Shown here: positions 6,450 through 7,896 of the stretch, piece after piece
Layout: the number at the start of each line of letters is the position of its first letter
Position numbering within the stretch: the stretch's first letter is position 1
From: Actinomycetes bacterium
GTDB lineage: Bacteria > Actinomycetota > Acidimicrobiia > Acidimicrobiales > RAAP-2
DNA length: 7,896 nucleotides
Direction: 5' to 3'
Assembly: GCA_021781315.1 (NCBI GenBank)
Contig: JAJXXB010000141.1
Coordinates: 1-7,896, forward strand
Position numbers and translations under genes: made by a program
The notes under the pieces: generated by a model
Databases searched by the model: none
The model's input: only the letters and a program-made list of their open reading frames with translations
What the model was told of the DNA's origin: nothing

Positions 6450-6827
6450 ATGCAGATTCCCGCCGATCTTCGTTACTCCTCCGACCACGAGTGGGCCCGC
6501 GCCGACGGCGACGTCGTGCGAATCGGGATCACGGACTACGCCCAGGACGCCCTGGGCGACGTCGTGTACGTGGCCCTGCCGAGCGTGGGCACGACCTTCG
6601 AGGCCGGAGCGGCGCTGGGCGAAGTGGAGTCGACGAAGTCGGTGTCAGAGATCTACGCTCCCGTCTCGGGCGTGGTGAGCGCGGTCAACGACACCCTGTC
6701 GAATTCTCCGGAGTTGATCAACACCGAGCCTTACGGCGGCGGCTGGATCTGCGAGATCACCGTCTCCTCGCGCGACGCCTACGACGCCTTGCTCGACGCG
6801 GACGGCTACCGGAGCCTCACCTCCTGA
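6450..6827 (+). CDS. gcvH: Glycine cleavage system H protein
   Basis: The lipoyl carrier of the glycine cleavage complex. Its lipoamide arm shuttles the methylamine group from GcvP to GcvT and is reoxidised by the L protein. The 125-residue length is normal for the family. The N-terminal signature DHEWAR (12-17), GITDYAQDALGDVVYV (26-41) and the lipoylation loop GEVESTKSVSEIYAPVSG (58-75) are all present. K63 is the lipoyl lysine. The C-terminal GGGWICEI (96-103) is also typical. No gcvT or gcvP is nearby, which is normal in actinobacteria where gcvH sits next to garA. The gene follows pgsA by 9 nt but seems to have its own promoter. ATG 6450 is the only start compatible with the conserved N-terminus. 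Confidence 0.97.
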   Translation: MQIPADLRYSSDHEWARADGDVVRIGITDYAQDALGDVVYVALPSVGTTFEAGAALGEVESTKSVSEIYAPVSGVVSAVNDTLSNSPELINTEPYGGGWICEITVSSRDAYDALLDADGYRSLTS

Positions 6828-6853
6828 CCCAGACGGCGGGGGCAAATCTTCAC

Positions 6854-6859
6854 TAGGGT
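6854..6859 (+). promoter_or_regulatory. Putative -10 for a leaderless FHA-gene transcript
   Basis: TAGGGT lies 7 nt before GTG 6867, inside the 39-bp gcvH-FHA spacer. No other ribosome-binding site is seen before this GTG. A weak AGG Shine-Dalgarno remains an alternative. Confidence 0.45.
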
Positions 6860-6866
6860 TGCCTCC

Positions 6867-7328
6867 GTGAACTGTCGTCGGTGCGGGGAAATTCTGAACG
6901 CGAACGCCAACTTTTGTTGGAAGTGCGGTGCTCCCCAGCACGAGGCCACGTCACCCGAGACCGTCGCGGTTCCCGTGGTGGGAGCCTTCGAGTCCACCCA
7001 CACTGACACGCTCAGCGGCCCGCGGGGACACGTGGACGAATTGGTCATCGTCTCGGGCCAGAGCGCGGGCACGCGGTTCGCGCTGACCAATGAGACGACC
7101 TCCGTCGGGCGACACGAGAACAGCGACTTGCTCCTCGATGACGTCTCGGTGTCGCGTCACCACGCGATCTTCACGCGAACCGCCAGTGGACGAATCACGT
7201 TGCGTGATCTAAATTCGCTCAACGGCACGTACGTGAACGGGGCGCGGGTCGAGGAGACGGCGCTGCATTCGGCCGATGAGGTGCAGATCGGGAAGTTCAA
7301 GTTGGTCTTTTGGGAGGCGACGCTATGA
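6867..7328 (+). CDS. garA: GarA/OdhI-like FHA protein with N-terminal zinc ribbon
   Basis: A 153-residue FHA-domain protein. In mycobacteria and corynebacteria, GarA/OdhI binds and regulates 2-oxoglutarate dehydrogenase E1 and glutamate enzymes. It is switched off when Ser/Thr kinases phosphorylate an N-terminal ETTS motif that then docks in its own FHA domain. Here the FHA domain (about 58-150) is intact: GRH 81-83, SRHH 96-99, NSLNGTYVN 116-124, and the GarA-like DEVQIGKFKLVF (137-148). The N-terminus differs, starting with a four-cysteine zinc ribbon (C3, C6, C17, C20), then a Ser/Thr-rich linker. There is no ETTS in the linker. The only ETTS (76-79) lies inside the FHA domain just before GRH. 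Orthology rests on domain similarity and the gcvH/MerR neighbours. The regulatory switch may work differently. GTG 6867 is chosen because it includes the full zinc ribbon. It overlaps the MerR gene by 4 nt. Confidence 0.85.
   Translation: MNCRRCGEILNANANFCWKCGAPQHEATSPETVAVPVVGAFESTHTDTLSGPRGHVDELVIVSGQSAGTRFALTNETTSVGRHENSDLLLDDVSVSRHHAIFTRTASGRITLRDLNSLNGTYVNGARVEETALHSADEVQIGKFKLVFWEATL
7312..7317 (+). promoter_or_regulatory. Strong Shine-Dalgarno for the ftsR-like gene
   Basis: GGGAGG lies 7 nt before ATG 7325, inside the end of the FHA gene. It decides the start and contrasts with the missing Shine-Dalgarno sites before the putatively leaderless genes. Confidence 0.75.
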
Positions 7329-7896
7329 GTGTCACGGGGACGAAGATGCGCATCGGCGAAGTGCATACGCTGCTGCGAGCTGACTACCCGGACATCGAGT
7401 TGTCGAAGATCCGCTACTACGAGGACAAGGGGCTCGTCCAGCCCGAGCGCAGCCGCAAGGGTTACCGCCTCTACTCCGAACGCGACGTGGCGTGCCTGCG
7501 TGAAGCGATTCGACTGGCCCAGGAGGAGTTCGTTCCCCTGCGCGTCGTGCGCCTGCGTCTGATCGAGCAGGGCCTCCTCGACGACACGCCCGTCACGTCG
7601 ACGCGCGAAGCGGCCCGGTCGGTCTCGACCTCGCGCGTGGTGGCGGTGCCACCTCCGCCCAAGCCGCGCCTCACCGTGATGACCCGACCGGCGGAGACGG
7701 CCGTCGACGAGACGACGGAGAACTACTCGAGCGGCGACTTCTTGGCCGCGACCGGGCTCGACGCGAGCGACGTGAACCAGCTGGTCGCCCTCGGACTGCT
7801 GTTGCCCATCGCCGAGGATGGCTCCACCCAGTTCTCGAGCCTCGACGTGCGTGTGGCCCTCGCGGCGGCTCCTCTCATCAACCGGGGGGCGGACCT
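7325..7896 (+). CDS. ftsR: MerR-family regulator, FtsR-like, C-terminus cut by window edge
   Basis: A DNA-binding transcription regulator of the FtsR/Rv1828 type, known in Corynebacterium to control ftsZ and other division genes. The 190 visible residues start with a MerR winged helix: MRIGEVHTLL (8-17), then the FtsR-typical SKIRYYEDKGLVQPERSRKG (27-46) and YRLYSERDVACLREA (47-61). Unlike metal-sensing MerR proteins, no cysteine effector site is seen. A Pro-rich linker (about 105-125) leads to a second helical domain, YSSGDFLAATGLDASDVNQL (134-153), resembling the second HTH-like domain of Rv1828. The protein continues past the right edge, where relatives are followed by a bifunctional nuclease and another MerR gene. 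The ATG overlaps the FHA stop as ATGA and is preceded by GGGAGG, so coupled translation is expected. Confidence 0.87.
   Translation, partial: MSVTGTKMRIGEVHTLLRADYPDIELSKIRYYEDKGLVQPERSRKGYRLYSERDVACLREAIRLAQEEFVPLRVVRLRLIEQGLLDDTPVTSTREAARSVSTSRVVAVPPPPKPRLTVMTRPAETAVDETTENYSSGDFLAATGLDASDVNQLVALGLLLPIAEDGSTQFSSLDVRVALAAAPLINRGAD

Noticed and set aside
5657..6856. 399-residue Arg-rich plus-strand open frame spanning pgsA and gcvH
   Set aside because: It overlaps two genes with complete family signatures in other frames, and its composition is that of a GC-rich shadow frame.

Overview
The window is GC-rich, tightly packed chromosomal DNA from what is probably an actinobacterium. The best evidence is the right-hand block, pgsA, gcvH, a GarA-like FHA gene and an FtsR-like MerR gene. 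From memory, it parallels the Mycobacterium tuberculosis run pgsA2 (Rv1822), gcvH (Rv1826), garA (Rv1827) and Rv1828. A class I (FbaB/DhnA-type) aldolase and several start codons lying 6-7 nt after TAnnnT hexamers also fit. Acidimicrobiia or a similar deep-branching class is my guess, but the sequence alone does not fix it.

Layout. On the minus strand, positions 3-1151 hold the first 383 residues of a polytopic membrane diguanylate cyclase. The GGDEF domain is cut by the left edge just after its opening motif. Positions 1152-1554 are non-coding and contain several short palindromes. On the minus strand, 1555-2238 encodes an RraA-like / HMG aldolase-family protein. Divergent from it, 2416-4152 (plus) encodes a protein with a strongly basic, low-complexity N-terminal half (14 heptads of RPDSRGA type) and a C-terminal TPR domain. 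This gene converges on a DinB-like metalloprotein gene (minus, 4149-4715), and the two stop codons share the bases CTAG. After a 73-bp divergent spacer, the plus strand runs fbaB (4789-5838), pgsA (5841-6440), gcvH (6450-6827), a zinc-ribbon/FHA gene (6867-7328) and an ftsR-like gene (7325 to the right edge).

How the genes fit together. fbaB (sugar phosphate aldol chemistry) and pgsA (phosphatidylglycerophosphate synthesis) are 2 nt apart and probably cotranscribed. gcvH and the FHA gene each appear to have their own promoter close to the start codon. The FHA gene and the MerR gene overlap by ATGA and should be translationally coupled. In relatives, GarA ties Ser/Thr kinase signalling to 2-oxoglutarate and glutamate metabolism, and FtsR controls ftsZ expression. 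The left half (c-di-GMP enzyme, RraA-like protein, disordered TPR protein, DinB protein) is accessory and shows no obvious shared pathway.

I see no mobile element, CRISPR array, tRNA or rRNA, and no convincing undescribed multi-gene system. The points most worth a second look are the heptad-repeat TPR protein, the apparent leaderless promoters, the zinc-ribbon variant of GarA, and a palindrome shared by two intergenic regions.
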